64,000 bases of DNA from Pantoea rodasii (lineage in GTDB: Bacteria > Pseudomonadota > Gammaproteobacteria > Enterobacterales > Enterobacteriaceae). Below the pieces are notes generated by a model, which saw only the letters and a program-made list of their open reading frames with translations, had not been told where the DNA came from and made no database searches. Shown in pieces: positions 27,847 through 37,460 of the stretch (position 1 is its first letter; the number at the start of each line of letters is the position of its first letter). The stretch is taken from contig NZ_MLFP01000021.1 of the NCBI RefSeq assembly GCF_002095465.1, positions 1-64,000 on the forward strand, written 5' to 3'. The translations under genes were made by a program, and so were the position numbers.

Positions 27847-29010
27847 TTAGGCGGTTTCTAGCGCCCAGATGCGATTAAGGTCGACGTTCTGCCACAGGCC
27901 GCTGTCTTCGGCACCGGTGATGCTGTCGGTGCAGAATGAGTCACCGAGATCCAGCTCTTCCGGCTTCACTTCACGCTGGGCATGCAGCGACCAAAACACA
28001 TGCACTTTAGGTTTCAGCAGCGATTTTTCACCGGCCTGCACCACCAGCGCCACGCGCCCGGAAGCCAGTCGCACCAGCGATCCCACCGGATAAATGCCAA
28101 TGGTGCGCACAAAGGCGTGCAGCAGCGTGTTATCGAAGTGGCCGCGCCAGCTCAGCATGTTGTGCATCGCTTCTGCGGGCGTCCAGCCCTTGCGATACGG
28201 ACGATTGGAGGTCACCGCATCATAGACATCACACACCGCGGCCATGCGGGAAAACAGCGAGATCTCGTCCCCTTTCTGCCCATGCGGATAGCCGCTGCCG
28301 TCGACTTTCTCATGATGATGCAGCGCGATATCCAACAGGTCTTCACCGGCATCGGCTTCCATCAGCATCTGCGCACCGACAATCGGGTGCTGGCGCATCA
28401 CAGTGAACTCTTCTTCTGTCAGCTTGCCCGGTTTATTGAGGATCTCCAGCGGCACTGCCGCTTTACCGACGTCATGCAGTAAGCCACCCATGCCAACGCG
28501 CCGCTGTTGATGCTCATCGAGACCCATTTTCTTGCCTAATGAGATCATCAATCCGCACACCGCCATCGAATGCAAATAGGTGTAATCGTCATGATTTTTC
28601 AGCCGCGCCACGCTGAGCAGCGCAGTCGGTTCGCGGGTAATCGACCCGGCAATGTCATCCACCAGACCCAGCATATAGTCGAGTTCCAGTCCCTGCCCCA
28701 TACGCGCTTCGTTAAACATCGCCAGCACCTGTGGCTTGCCCTGATTGAAGATGGCTTGCGCCTGGTCCAGCTCTTTGAAAAACGACGTTTGCGGAATGGC
28801 CTTCTTCGGCGCAGGCTTCGCAGGTGCCTGCACCGACTTATCGATGTCGATCCAGATCTGCTGGATCCCTTCATTACGGATCATCGCGATCTGGCGTTTA
28901 TCGGTGATCAGCATTTGGTTGCGAATGCGTTTGTCCTTGAGCCACCAAACCTCCAGTTTGTGGATGAACATTCCTTGCCGCAGTTCGTCAACGGTAATCA
29001 GCTTTATCAC
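27847..29010 (-). CDS. HD-GYP domain c-di-GMP phosphodiesterase with DUF3391
   Basis: A 387-residue cytosolic protein. Residues 1-60 form the DUF3391 domain often placed before HD-GYP domains, followed by a Pro/Lys-rich linker (APAKPAPKK). The HD-GYP domain spans about 140-320: His147 in YLHSMAVCG, HD at 179-180 (GLLHDVGK), HHHEKVDGSGYP at 231-242 with the GYP motif, and DAVTSNRPYRKG. All metal and signature residues are present, so c-di-GMP hydrolysis is expected. The start is GTG at 29010 with AAGGAGAGAT upstream. It lies 8 bp before the KdpE site but on the same strand, so kdpF transcription may read into it from a separate promoter region. Confidence 0.9.
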   Translation of the reverse strand: MIKLITVDELRQGMFIHKLEVWWLKDKRIRNQMLITDKRQIAMIRNEGIQQIWIDIDKSVQAPAKPAPKKAIPQTSFFKELDQAQAIFNQGKPQVLAMFNEARMGQGLELDYMLGLVDDIAGSITREPTALLSVARLKNHDDYTYLHSMAVCGLMISLGKKMGLDEHQQRRVGMGGLLHDVGKAAVPLEILNKPGKLTEEEFTVMRQHPIVGAQMLMEADAGEDLLDIALHHHEKVDGSGYPHGQKGDEISLFSRMAAVCDVYDAVTSNRPYRKGWTPAEAMHNMLSWRGHFDNTLLHAFVRTIGIYPVGSLVRLASGRVALVVQAGEKSLLKPKVHVFWSLHAQREVKPEELDLGDSFCTDSITGAEDSGLWQNVDLNRIWALETA

Positions 29011-29115
29011 GATATCTCTCCTTAATATCAGTGGATGGTAAGGAGAGGTATCGGCAGCTGAGCAAATAATCTTCAGGAGTGATTTGTGCGATCTGTGAGG
29101 GGGAGGGATTTGGAT

Positions 29116-29141
29116 TAGCGCAATAAATTCGTAGCGCTACG
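29116..29141. repeat. Degenerate REP-like copy upstream of the HD-GYP gene
   Basis: TAGCGCAATAAATTCGTAGCGCTACG contains the GCGCAATAAATT half of the family plus the CGTAG/CTACG foot, with disrupted arms. Nothing else is recognised between 29011 and 29195 apart from a short stem GCAGCGTTG/CAATGCTGC (29151-29173). Confidence 0.5.
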
Positions 29142-29195
29142 CCTATCTGTGCAGCGTTGTCGCGCAATGCTGCATCGCACTATTGCCGGAGTTCT

Positions 29196-29528
29196 TCAGG
29201 CAACCTGAATACCGCGCTGTGCCATAAAAGTGCTCAAAGGCGTGACACGACTTAATTCTTCTTGCATGCGGGCATCGTTTTCAACCTCCCATTGGTCCTG
29301 ATAACGCTGCAGATTGAGCCAAAAATCGACGCTGGTTTCAAAAACGGCCGCTAAACGGTATGCCATTTCGGTCGTCAGTTTGCGATTGTTATTGACCATC
29401 GCGCTGGCGGTGTTTCTGTGCACATTCAGCATTTCTGCCAGGTCATTCACTTTGAGGTGAAGGGGTTCGAGGAACTCATACTGCAGCACATCACCAACAC
29501 TGGTGGGTTTACGTTTTGCCTGATTCAT
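29196..29528 (-). CDS. higA: HigA-type antitoxin (XRE family) without adjacent toxin
   Basis: A 110-residue helix-turn-helix protein of the HigA/VapI group: LHLKVNDLAEMLNVHRNTASAMVNNNRKLT is the DNA-binding region, followed by MAYRLAAVFETSVDFWLNLQ, the group's hallmark. HigB toxins normally sit just upstream of higA. The 130 bp upstream here hold no RelE/HigB-like frame, so the antitoxin is solitary or acts as a plain regulator. Confidence 0.82.
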   Translation of the reverse strand: MNQAKRKPTSVGDVLQYEFLEPLHLKVNDLAEMLNVHRNTASAMVNNNRKLTTEMAYRLAAVFETSVDFWLNLQRYQDQWEVENDARMQEELSRVTPLSTFMAQRGIQVA

Positions 29529-29550
29529 AATATCCCTTTAATCCGATTTC

Positions 29551-29571
29551 ATGCACTCACAAGGAGTGCAT
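29551..29571. promoter_or_regulatory. Palindrome upstream of higA, probable autoregulatory operator
   Basis: ATGCACTC (29551-29558) and GAGTGCAT (29564-29571) form a perfect 8-bp inverted repeat with a 5-base spacer, 22 bp before the higA start codon. HigA-family proteins bind such palindromes in their own promoters; the link is inference. Confidence 0.5.
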
Positions 29572-29658
29572 TTATTAACATTTTAAAGGAATTTTGATTT
29601 GAAGCTCAATCTGAAAATGAAATTAACTATAACGGCGTGATTTATCTTGCGACAGAAG

Positions 29659-30618
29659 CTATACCACCCGCGTTAACACCGCTTCACCTTGCGAAAACGC
29701 CAGCAGGTTTTCAAACACCAAATCTGCCATCGCCGCCATGGTTTCATGGGTGCTGCTGGCGAGATGTGGGGTGATCACGACATCATCACGCTGCAGCAGC
29801 GCGGCAGGCACCGCCGGTTCATGCTCGAACACATCCAAACCGGCACCCGCAATCTCGCCGGCTTCGAGCGCGGCAATCAACGCCTGCTCATCCACCACGC
29901 TGCCGCGCGCAATATTAATCAAAAAGCCCTTCGGCCCCAGCGCACGCAGCACGTCGGCATTCACCAGATGATGCGTAGACGCGCCACCCGGTAACGTCAG
30001 CACCAGAAAATCCGCCTGCTTTGCCAGTGACAACAGCGACTCATGGCGGGTGTAAGGCACATCCGGGCGCGAACGCGGGTTGTAAAAATGCACATCCATA
30101 TCAAACGCCTGCGCGCGCTTCGCCAGATCTTTGCCAATCCCGCCCAGACCGACAATCCCGCATACTTTACCACCCACTTTGGTGGTCAGCGGATAGCGCC
30201 CTTTCGCTTGCCAGTCACCGGCGCGCACATAACGATCCGATGCGCTGATGCGCCGTGCCACGTCGAGCAGCAGCGCCATGCCGGTATCCGCCACGCAGCT
30301 GTTCAGCACGCCCGGCGTGTTAGTCACCACGATGCCCCGCGCTTCGGCGGTGGCAATATCTATCGCGTCATAGCCCACGCCGTTACTGCAAATCACCTTC
30401 AGATTAGGCAACTGCGCCAGCAATGCCGCATTCGCGCCCATCAACGCATTGCCGCTGGTCACCAGCGCATCAATGCTTGCGCCGTGTTGTACCAGCCACG
30501 CCGCCTGATCTTCCTGCTGCCACAAGCGCGAGGTGGTGAAGTGCGCGTCCAGATTATCCTGCAGCCGCTGCGGCAACAGCGGCCCTTTCAGCAATACGTT
30601 AAACGGCTTTGATCCCAT
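29659..30618 (-). CDS. D-2-hydroxyacid dehydrogenase (hydroxypyruvate/glyoxylate reductase type)
   Basis: A 319-residue NAD(P)-dependent dehydrogenase. The dinucleotide motif GIVGLGGIGKDLAKRA, INIARGSVVDE with the catalytic region, and a C-terminal HLASSTHETM containing the active-site His are all visible. The precise acid is unknown. Its start at 30618 lies inside the end of the upstream MFS gene (20-bp overlap), so the transporter probably brings in the substrate or a precursor. An upstream in-frame codon at 30681 is rejected because GGGG lies before 30618. Confidence 0.86.
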   Translation of the reverse strand: MGSKPFNVLLKGPLLPQRLQDNLDAHFTTSRLWQQEDQAAWLVQHGASIDALVTSGNALMGANAALLAQLPNLKVICSNGVGYDAIDIATAEARGIVVTNTPGVLNSCVADTGMALLLDVARRISASDRYVRAGDWQAKGRYPLTTKVGGKVCGIVGLGGIGKDLAKRAQAFDMDVHFYNPRSRPDVPYTRHESLLSLAKQADFLVLTLPGGASTHHLVNADVLRALGPKGFLINIARGSVVDEQALIAALEAGEIAGAGLDVFEHEPAVPAALLQRDDVVITPHLASSTHETMAAMADLVFENLLAFSQGEAVLTRVV

Positions 30619-31992
30619 CTTGTTTCCCCTGAGTTTCGTAAGATGTTGCAGACGAATCCTGCTCGTCACCGACACGTTCAATCGGGCCCATCACCAGCAG
30701 GAACAGCAGCGCCGCGACGATACAATGCGCGCCAACAAACACTAATCCAATACTGTAGCTGCCGGTCAAGCCGACGATAATGCCAAACAGCAGTGGCGTG
30801 ATAAATCCGGCCATATTGCCGATACCATTGAAGATCGCGCCCGCCAGACCAACGGCTTCTTTCGGTGCGGTATCGCTGACAATGGTCCAGGTGCCCGCGC
30901 CCGCTGCCACGCCTTTGCCAAAGAAAGCAAACGACATAATAGCGATAATGCCCGCATTGGTCGGGATCACCGCCGCCAGAATCAGCGAGGCGGCCATCAG
31001 CATACCCACGATATACGGCGTTTTACGCGCCCAGGACAGGCTCCAGCCGCTGGCCAACAGCTTGTCCGAGATGTAACCGCCGCTGATGCCGCCGACAAAG
31101 CCAAACAGTGCCGGGGCTATGGTGGCAAAGCCCGCTTCCATGATGTTCATGCCGCGCGCCTGCACCAGATAGATTGGGAACCAGGTGATAAAGAAGTAGC
31201 TCAGCGCAATGATGCAATACTGCCCGATATAAGCGCACCACAGCATGCGATTGCTGAGCAATGTCTTGAACATCGCTTTACTCAGCGGCGCACGGGCTTT
31301 CAGGGTCTGCGCCGAGTCGATATCCACCAGCGCACCGCCCTCCTCAATGTATTTCAACTCTGCGGCTGACACCTGCGGGTGCTGCCTGGGACTGCGCATA
31401 TACCAGCCCCAAACGAACACCGCCACCACGCCAATGCCGCCCAACACAAAGAACGGCCACTCCCAGCCGAAGCGTGACACCAGCCAGCCGGATAACGGAG
31501 AAAAAATGGCGACCGCGAAGTACTGCGCTGAAGCAAACAGTGACGATGCCCGGCCACGTTCAGCGCCCGGGAACCACATGATCACCGTACGGGCGTTGGC
31601 CGGAAAACTCGGTGCTTCAATCAGGCCAAGCGCAAAGCGCAGCACAAACATCAATGTCAGCGCCATGGTCATGCCGCTGGAAAACTCACCGATAAATCCC
31701 ATCAAAATGGTGGAAACGGACCACAGCGCTAGTGTCACGCCGTAGACTTTTTGGTGCCGAAACGGTCGAGGAAAATACCGCCGGGGATCTGGCCGATCAC
31801 ATAGGCCCAGCTAAACGCCGAAAGGATCAACCCTAACTGGATCGCCGACAGTCCAAACTCATCTTTGATCGCCGATCCAGAGATCGACAGGATCGAACGG
31901 TCGGCATAGGCCACCACCGACAGGAACAGGATCAGACAGAGGATCCAGATACGCACATGACTGTTCTGATTGCGGTTTTTGCTTTGTAACAT
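30599..31992 (-). pseudogene. MFS transporter, anion:cation symporter (sugar-acid type), one missing base
   Basis: The N-terminal part (31992 down to about 31750: ILFLSVVAYADRSILSISG..., GQIPGGIFLDRFGTKK) and the rest (GLIEAPSFPANARTVIMWFP, FFITWFPIYLVQARGM, GKGVAAGAGTWTIVSD) lie in two frames. Adding one base to the T5 run at 31748-31752 (A-run on the coding strand) restores FGTKKVYGVTLALW and a 464-residue, 12-segment protein. ACS-family members carry hexuronates, glucarate or galactonate; the partner dehydrogenase fits a sugar-acid role. Confidence 0.83.
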
Positions 31993-32460
31993 GGCTGAAC
32001 CTCTTGATGGAGGAGCATCCTGCTCCGAAGCGATGATCTGCAGGAATACCGCTTTAATTTCACTGTTTAGCCACTATAGAGAGCCAGATACACGTTGGTC
32101 ATTGTGCGAATGGAGGAATCCGCGCGGTTAATTTGCGCTGGTTTTGGCATCTGCCACAAAGCAGGGTGCGGCGCTGCACAGAAGCTTAAATAAGCGGAGG
32201 CTTTCGCACCGGAATGTGCGCCAGCTCTGAGAAAAAGCTTCGCAACATCACTATGAGGCTGCAAAGCATCCTCTGCCTGCGCGCCATTTGCTGTCGCAAA
32301 GTATCCTCTACCCACGCGCAAAGTGTGCGCTTCTCAGCAAATTCACATCATCACGATTGTCAGCGCCAAAGTCGCCTCGTAGTCTGAAAATGATTTCTTT
32401 GATCCGTTTTTACATCATTGAAACTTTCATTCTAATAACAATCTTACTCTGGAGTCCGCG
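31993..32460. other. Intergenic region with 24-bp direct repeats upstream of the sugar-binding protein
   Basis: This is the 468-bp divergent region between the MFS and binding-protein genes, without a convincing ORF. It contains two related 24-mers in direct orientation, 35 bp apart: GCAAAGCATCCTCTGCC... at 32261-32284 and GCAAAGTATCCTCTACC... at 32296-32319 (20 of 24 bases equal, both ending CGCGC). A further CGCAAAGTGTGCGC follows. The spacing (about 3.3 helical turns) suggests regulator sites. The last 80 bp before 32461 are AT-rich and probably hold the promoter. Confidence 0.45.
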
Positions 32461-33374
32461 ATGAAAACCCTCAAGGCGATACTGTTGCTCGGCCTGCTGT
32501 CCAGTTCTGCTTCCGCGCTGGCCGAAAAAATCGGCGTATCGATGGCCTATTTCGACCAAAACTTTTTAACCCTGATTCGCCAGTCGATTGATAAAGAGGC
32601 CAAAGCACGCGGGCTCGATGTGCAATTTGAAGATGCGCGCGGTGATGTCGGCCGTCAGACCGATCAGGTGCAGAGCTTTATCGGTGCAGGCGTGGACGCC
32701 ATCATCGTCGATCCGGTGGATTCCGCCAGTACGCCACAGCTGACCAAACTGGCACAGCAGGCGAAGATTCCGCTGGTGTACGTCAACCGCACGCCGGGCG
32801 ATAAAACCCTGCCGGCGGGGTGGTGTTTGTCGGTTCTGATGAGCGTCAATCCGGCACCTTGCAGATGGAAGCGCTGGCGAAAATGGCCAACTACAAAGGC
32901 AACGTGGCGATCATGATCGGTAACCTGACCGATGCAGGTGCGCTGCAACGTACTAAAGATGTCGAGCAAGTGGTGGCGAAATATCCGGGCATGAAAGTGG
33001 TGCAGAAACAGCCCGCCAACTATGCGCGTAATGAAGGCATGGATTTGATGCTCAACTGGATCGGCAACGGCGAGGCCATTGATATTGTCGCGGCCAACAA
33101 TGACGAAATGGCGATTGGTGCGGCGATGGCGCTAGCCAAAAGCAACCAGAAGATTTTGGTGGGTGGGATTGATGCCACGCCAGATGGCCTGAAAGCGCTG
33201 TCGCAGGACAAAATTCAGGTCACTGTGTTTCAGGATGCCGTGGGCCAGGGTAAATCCTCAGTGGATGTGGCACAAAAGCTGATCAAAGGCGAGAAAGTGG
33301 ATTCACACGTATGGATCCCGTTTGAGCTGGTGACCAAAGAGAATATGCAGAAGTACGTGGAGAAGAGCCAGTAA
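32461..33374 (+). pseudogene. Periplasmic sugar-binding protein of an ABC importer, one missing base
   Basis: Ribose/inositol-type periplasmic-binding protein (peripla_BP_4). A Sec signal peptide (residues 1-21, ending ASALA) is followed by KIGVSMAYFDQNFL and, after the break, VFVGSDERQSG, ANNDEMAIGAAMAL and GIDATPDGLKAL, all typical. Adding a G to the GGGG run at 32817-32820 restores TLPAGVVFVGSDE and 304 residues. No cognate ATPase or permease gene lies nearby, so it would have to dock with an importer encoded elsewhere. Confidence 0.85.
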
Positions 33375-33383
33375 GGTTTTCAC

Positions 33384-33434
33384 GGTCGCCATAAATGGCG
33401 ACCCTACACCGTAGGGTGCGCATTTATGCGCACC
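33384..33434. repeat. Head-to-head REP pair (BIME-like)
   Basis: Copy 1 is GGTCGCCATAAATGGCGACC with CCTAC at its inner side (33384-33407). Copy 2 is GTAGGGTGCGCATTTATGCGCACC (33411-33434). Both are perfect palindromes around ATAAAT/ATTTAT but with different arms (GGTCGCC versus GGTGCGC). They share the GTAG foot and lie between convergent genes. Confidence 0.85.
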
Positions 33435-33455
33435 TGCCCATAAACGGCATAAAAC

Positions 33456-33950
33456 TCACTCCCGCAGTTTCGCCATCACCACGATATCGTGATACTCGCC
33501 TTCACGCAGACAGGCTTTACGCTTCACGCCCTCTTGCTCAAAGCCGAGGCGCTGGTACAACCGTATCGCACGCGCATTGTCATGAAACGCCTCCAGCTCA
33601 ATGCGCACCACGCCGAGCCAGTTAAACGCATAGTCGATGGCGTTGCGAATCAGTTTCTCACCGATACCACGACCGCCAAATGCCGGATCGACGCTAATAC
33701 CAAAACTGATGCTATGGCGCGTTCGCGGGCGCTGTTCAACAAACAGCGTTAGCTCGCCAACCATTTGCCCATCAATCTCCGCCACGAAACCGATATAGCC
33801 CGCCGCATCCATGTTTTCGAACTTCTTCTGCCAGGTTTGCACGCTGGGAAACGGCAGCTGCGTGGTCCAGCGATACACCTCGGGGTGGCTGTAAAGACGT
33901 TGATAAGCGGCCGCATCGGCCGGTTCGCGACCGCGAATGATCAGATCCAT
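33456..33950 (-). CDS. GNAT N-acetyltransferase, YhhY-like
   Basis: A 164-residue GNAT enzyme. FGISVDPAFGGRGIGEKLIRNAI holds the acetyl-CoA-binding Q/RxxGxG/A motif, and LEAFHDNARAIRLYQRLGFEQEG is the conserved C-terminal half. The spacing and QRPRTRHSISFGI recall E. coli YhhY, which acetylates amino acids, but orthology is not proven. It is divergent from the ABC exporter with 62 bp between starts. Confidence 0.82.
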   Translation of the reverse strand: MDLIIRGREPADAAAYQRLYSHPEVYRWTTQLPFPSVQTWQKKFENMDAAGYIGFVAEIDGQMVGELTLFVEQRPRTRHSISFGISVDPAFGGRGIGEKLIRNAIDYAFNWLGVVRIELEAFHDNARAIRLYQRLGFEQEGVKRKACLREGEYHDIVVMAKLRE

Positions 33951-34012
33951 GTCGGTAATCCCTATTCAATTGCACTAAGCTGTTAACTCTCACCAAACGG
34001 AAGAGTGACTTT

Positions 34013-35845
34013 ATGTTGTATCGTCGTTTTGAACGTTTTATCAATATTTTCCAGGATGCACCAACCGATTCTCCACCTTCCAGCGTCTGGCCTTTCTACC
34101 TCTACTACCTGCGTCAGGTGTGGCCGAGCTTTGTCGCCCTGCTGGTTGTCGGGCTGGCACAGGCGCTGATTGAGGTGGCGCTGTTCAGCTATCTCAGTCG
34201 CATCATCGATCTGGTCAATCACTCGACTCCGGCCACGCTGTTTACCGACAACTGGCAGGTGCTGTTATGGATGGGATTTGTCGCGCTGATTCTGCGGCCC
34301 ATCGTGATTGCTGCCCACGATATGCTGGTGCATCAGAGCATTAACCCGAGCATGACCAGCATGATCCGTTGGCAGCATCACAACTACGTGCTGCGTCAGA
34401 GCCTGAACTTCTTCCAGAACGATTTCGCTGGACGCATCGCTCAGCGCATCATGCAGACCGGTAACTCCCTGCGCGATTCATCGGTGCAACTGGTGGATGC
34501 CATCTGGCATGTGGTGATTTACGCGGTGACTTCGCTGGTGCTGTTTGCCGAGGCCGACTGGCGTTTGATGATTCCGCTGATCATCTGGATTGTCGCGTAT
34601 AGCGTGTCGCTGAGCTTCTTTGTGCCGCGCGTGAAGCAGCGTTCTGTGGTCTCTTCCGAAGCGCGTTCTAAATTGATGGGCACCATCGTCGATGGCTACA
34701 CCAATATCGCCACCATCAAACTGTTCGCGCACAACGATCTGGAAAAACGCTACGCGCGTGAAGCGATTCAGGAGCAGACCGACAAAACCCAGCACGCCAG
34801 CCGCATGGTCACCACCATGGATATCACGCTGTCGACGCTGAATGGCCTGCTGATTGTCAGCACCTCCGGACTGGCGCTGTGGCTGTGGAGCCAGTCGCTG
34901 ATCAGCGTCGGTGCCATTGCATTAGCCACCGGCCTGGTGATCCGCTTAGTGAACATGTCCGGCTGGATCATGTGGGTGGTGAACGGCATCTTTGAAAATA
35001 TCGGCATGGTGCAGGATGGCCTGAACACCATTGCGCAACCGCTCAGCGTGCAGGATGAGCCGCAGGCGAAAAAGATGCAGGTAACGCAGGGTCAGATCCG
35101 CTTCGAAGATGTGCGCTTCGATTATGGCGGCAGCCGCCAGGTGATCAATCGTCTCAACCTGAATATCAAACCGGGTGAAAAAATCGGTCTGATTGGCCCG
35201 TCCGGTGCCGGTAAATCGACGCTGGTGAACCTGCTGCTGCGGCTATACGACATCAACGGCGGGCGCATCCTGATTGACGATCACAACATCGCCGAAGTGA
35301 CGCAAGAGAGTTTGCGCAGTCAGATTGGCATGATCACCCAGGATACTTCGCTGCTGCACCGTTCGATCCGCGAAAACCTGCTGTACGGGCGTCCGGATGC
35401 CACCGAAGAACAACTGCAGGCGGCGATTATCCGCGCCCGCGCTGACGAGTTCATCCCGCTGCTGTCCGATCCACAGGGCCGCACTGGGCTGGATGCACAT
35501 GTCGGTGAGCGCGGCGTGAAACTGTCCGGCGGTCAGCGTCAACGTATCGCCATCGCGCGCGTACTGCTGAAAGATGCGCCGATTCTGATCATGGATGAAG
35601 CGACTTCCGCGCTGGATTCCGAAGTCGAAGCGGCGATTCAGGAGAGCCTGGAAACGCTGATGCAGGGCAAAACGGTGATTGCCATCGCGCACCGTCTTTC
35701 TACTATCGCCAAAATGGATCGACTGGTGGTGCTGGATAAAGGCGAGATTGTTGAGATGGGCAACCACCGCGAACTGCTGGCGCACAATGGACTTTACGCG
35801 CGCCTGTGGCAGCATCAGACCGGTGGTTTTGTCGGCGAGGATTAA
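34013..35845 (+). CDS. ABC exporter half-transporter (membrane domain fused to ATPase)
   Basis: A 610-residue type IV ABC exporter. Six N-terminal membrane segments (about 35-330) precede a nucleotide-binding domain with Walker A GPSGAGKST, Q-loop MITQDTSLL, signature LSGGQRQR, Walker B ILIMDEATSALD and the H-loop AHRLST. It probably works as a homodimer. The exported compound is unknown; MsbA/multidrug-type relatives are the nearest by general form. The ATG at 34013 follows GGAAGAG. It overlaps the convergent 35842 gene by four bases. Confidence 0.88.
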   Translation: MLYRRFERFINIFQDAPTDSPPSSVWPFYLYYLRQVWPSFVALLVVGLAQALIEVALFSYLSRIIDLVNHSTPATLFTDNWQVLLWMGFVALILRPIVIAAHDMLVHQSINPSMTSMIRWQHHNYVLRQSLNFFQNDFAGRIAQRIMQTGNSLRDSSVQLVDAIWHVVIYAVTSLVLFAEADWRLMIPLIIWIVAYSVSLSFFVPRVKQRSVVSSEARSKLMGTIVDGYTNIATIKLFAHNDLEKRYAREAIQEQTDKTQHASRMVTTMDITLSTLNGLLIVSTSGLALWLWSQSLISVGAIALATGLVIRLVNMSGWIMWVVNGIFENIGMVQDGLNTIAQPLSVQDEPQAKKMQVTQGQIRFEDVRFDYGGSRQVINRLNLNIKPGEKIGLIGPSGAGKSTLVNLLLRLYDINGGRILIDDHNIAEVTQESLRSQIGMITQDTSLLHRSIRENLLYGRPDATEEQLQAAIIRARADEFIPLLSDPQGRTGLDAHVGERGVKLSGGQRQRIAIARVLLKDAPILIMDEATSALDSEVEAAIQESLETLMQGKTVIAIAHRLSTIAKMDRLVVLDKGEIVEMGNHRELLAHNGLYARLWQHQTGGFVGED

Positions 35846-36966
35846 TCGCCGCGCCGATACGGCAGGGCTTCGCGCGCTTCGATAGCATAGGCGCGGATCC
35901 CTGCCCGCTCCTGCACCAAATATTCTTCTACGGCTTCGCGCAATCCCGGATGGCACAGGTAGTGCCAGGAATGAGTGATCTGCGGTTCGAAGCCGCGCAC
36001 CAGTTTGTGCTCGCCTTGCGCTCCCGCATCAAAACGCTGTAATCCTTCGGCAATGGCGAAATCCATGCCCTGGTAAAAACAGGTTTCAAAATGCAGGCGA
36101 TCGAACTCCGCCAGACAGCCCCAGTAACGTCCGTACAGCGAGTTACCATCCACCAAATAGAACGCCATAGCGGCCGGATGGCCCTGCAGTGTGGCGATCA
36201 CCACGCGAATCGATCGCGGCATGCGTTCGGCCAGCAGGCTGAAGAATTGACGGGTGAGATAAGGACGCTGACCACGCACCGCATAGGTGTTGGCGTAACA
36301 GGTGTAGACGAAATCCCACTGATCTTCGCTGAGTTCGTCACCGCGATACCAGTTGAACTCAAAGCCGCTGTTTGCCACCTGCTCGCGCTCTTTACGCAGC
36401 TGTTTACGCTTGCGCGACATCAATGTGTCGAGGAAATCCTGAAAATCGCGGTAGCCTTTGTTGTGCCAGTGATACTGGATGCCGAGACGCGCCAGCCAGT
36501 CGGGCTGCTGCTCCATCACATCGTTGGCAAACGGCGTGGTGAAATTGATATGCGCACCGCTCAGGCCGTTTTGCAGCAGTGCATCGGGCAACGCTGCAAG
36601 CAGTTGGCTGACGGCGGTTTGCTCACCCAATAAACGCGCACCCGTAACCGGGCTGAACGGAATCGCCCCCAGCCATTTTGGATAGTATTGAATGCCGGCA
36701 CGGTGACAGGCATCCGCCCACGCGTGATCAAATACGTATTCGCCCTGAGAATTTCCTTTGCGATAGCCCGGCAGCGCGGCGCTCAGCACGCCATTTTCGC
36801 GCCACAGTAAGTGGTCCGGCTGCCAGCCGTTTTCCGGCCGCACGCTGCCACTCTCTTCCAGCGTGAGAAGAAAGGCATGGCGTAAAAACGGTTGATCGTC
36901 AGGTAACAGCGCATCCCATTCGAGGGCGGAAATCTCCGCCAGCGATGACAGGTGAAGCAAAGACAT
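35842..36966 (-). CDS. FemAB/GNAT-like peptidoglycan-type acyltransferase (PF04339 group)
   Basis: A 374-residue protein of the 'peptidogalycan biosynthesis/recognition' group with a double GNAT fold. Conserved pieces are FLRHAFLLTLEESGSV near the start, SRKRKQLRKEREQ in the middle, YLTRQFFSLLAERM, and GRYWGCLAEFDRLHFETCFYQG. The last is a family hallmark. The biochemical role is not established; aminoacyl-tRNA-dependent or acyl-CoA transfer is suggested by the fold only. Confidence 0.8.
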   Translation of the reverse strand: MSLLHLSSLAEISALEWDALLPDDQPFLRHAFLLTLEESGSVRPENGWQPDHLLWRENGVLSAALPGYRKGNSQGEYVFDHAWADACHRAGIQYYPKWLGAIPFSPVTGARLLGEQTAVSQLLAALPDALLQNGLSGAHINFTTPFANDVMEQQPDWLARLGIQYHWHNKGYRDFQDFLDTLMSRKRKQLRKEREQVANSGFEFNWYRGDELSEDQWDFVYTCYANTYAVRGQRPYLTRQFFSLLAERMPRSIRVVIATLQGHPAAMAFYLVDGNSLYGRYWGCLAEFDRLHFETCFYQGMDFAIAEGLQRFDAGAQGEHKLVRGFEPQITHSWHYLCHPGLREAVEEYLVQERAGIRAYAIEAREALPYRRGD

Positions 36967-37131
36967 GCATGGCTCCCGGCCAGCTTAAGGCGAACAGCTA
37001 GTTCAACAGGTTTTGTGGCAGGGGAAAAGAGGGGGCGCACTGAATGTACATCGGCAGTCTATTGGCATGAATCTCGCCGAGGGGCGTTTGGATTGGAAAG
37101 GACGCTTCCACCGCATAAGGAAGCGATTCTG

Positions 37132-37460
37132 TTAGCCGATGAGTTTCAGGTCGTTTTTACGATGTTGCTTCTGGTCATCATAGTAATTTTCATGCGTACC
37201 CAGGCTCAGAAGATAGATTTCCAGTCTCTGATCGACCCAGCTGTAACCCAACAGATATTGCTGCTTGCTCAGGTAAAACTTATGCACCCAAAGATAACGA
37301 AGATCGCCCTTTTTGCGTTCACCGATCTCAGGATTGGCAATGATGCGGTCAATTTCCCCATCAACGCCTCCTGATCCTGTTCCGTCAGGCGGTTAAAAGC
37401 CTTCTCAAAACGGCGAGTCTGATAAATCTCAACTTCCTGTCCGGTCTTTTCTGCGCACAT
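37132..37460 (-). pseudogene. RelE/ParE-family toxin, one missing base
   Basis: Starting at ATG 37460 the frame reads EIYQTRRFEKAFNRLTEQDQEA and then slips. In the next frame it continues DGEIDRIIANPEIGERKKGDLRYLWV, KQQYLLGYSWV and LEIYLLSLGTHENYYDD to a stop at 37132. Adding one G near 37365 (GCGTT to GCGGTT) joins them into about 109 residues. RelE-like toxins cleave mRNA, but the catalytic residues vary and are not assigned here. The gene overlaps the antitoxin gene by 32 bp. Confidence 0.8.

Noticed and set aside
31241..31745. 166-residue plus-strand frame inside the MFS gene
   Set aside because: Antisense to conserved membrane segments of the MFS protein and without any motif.
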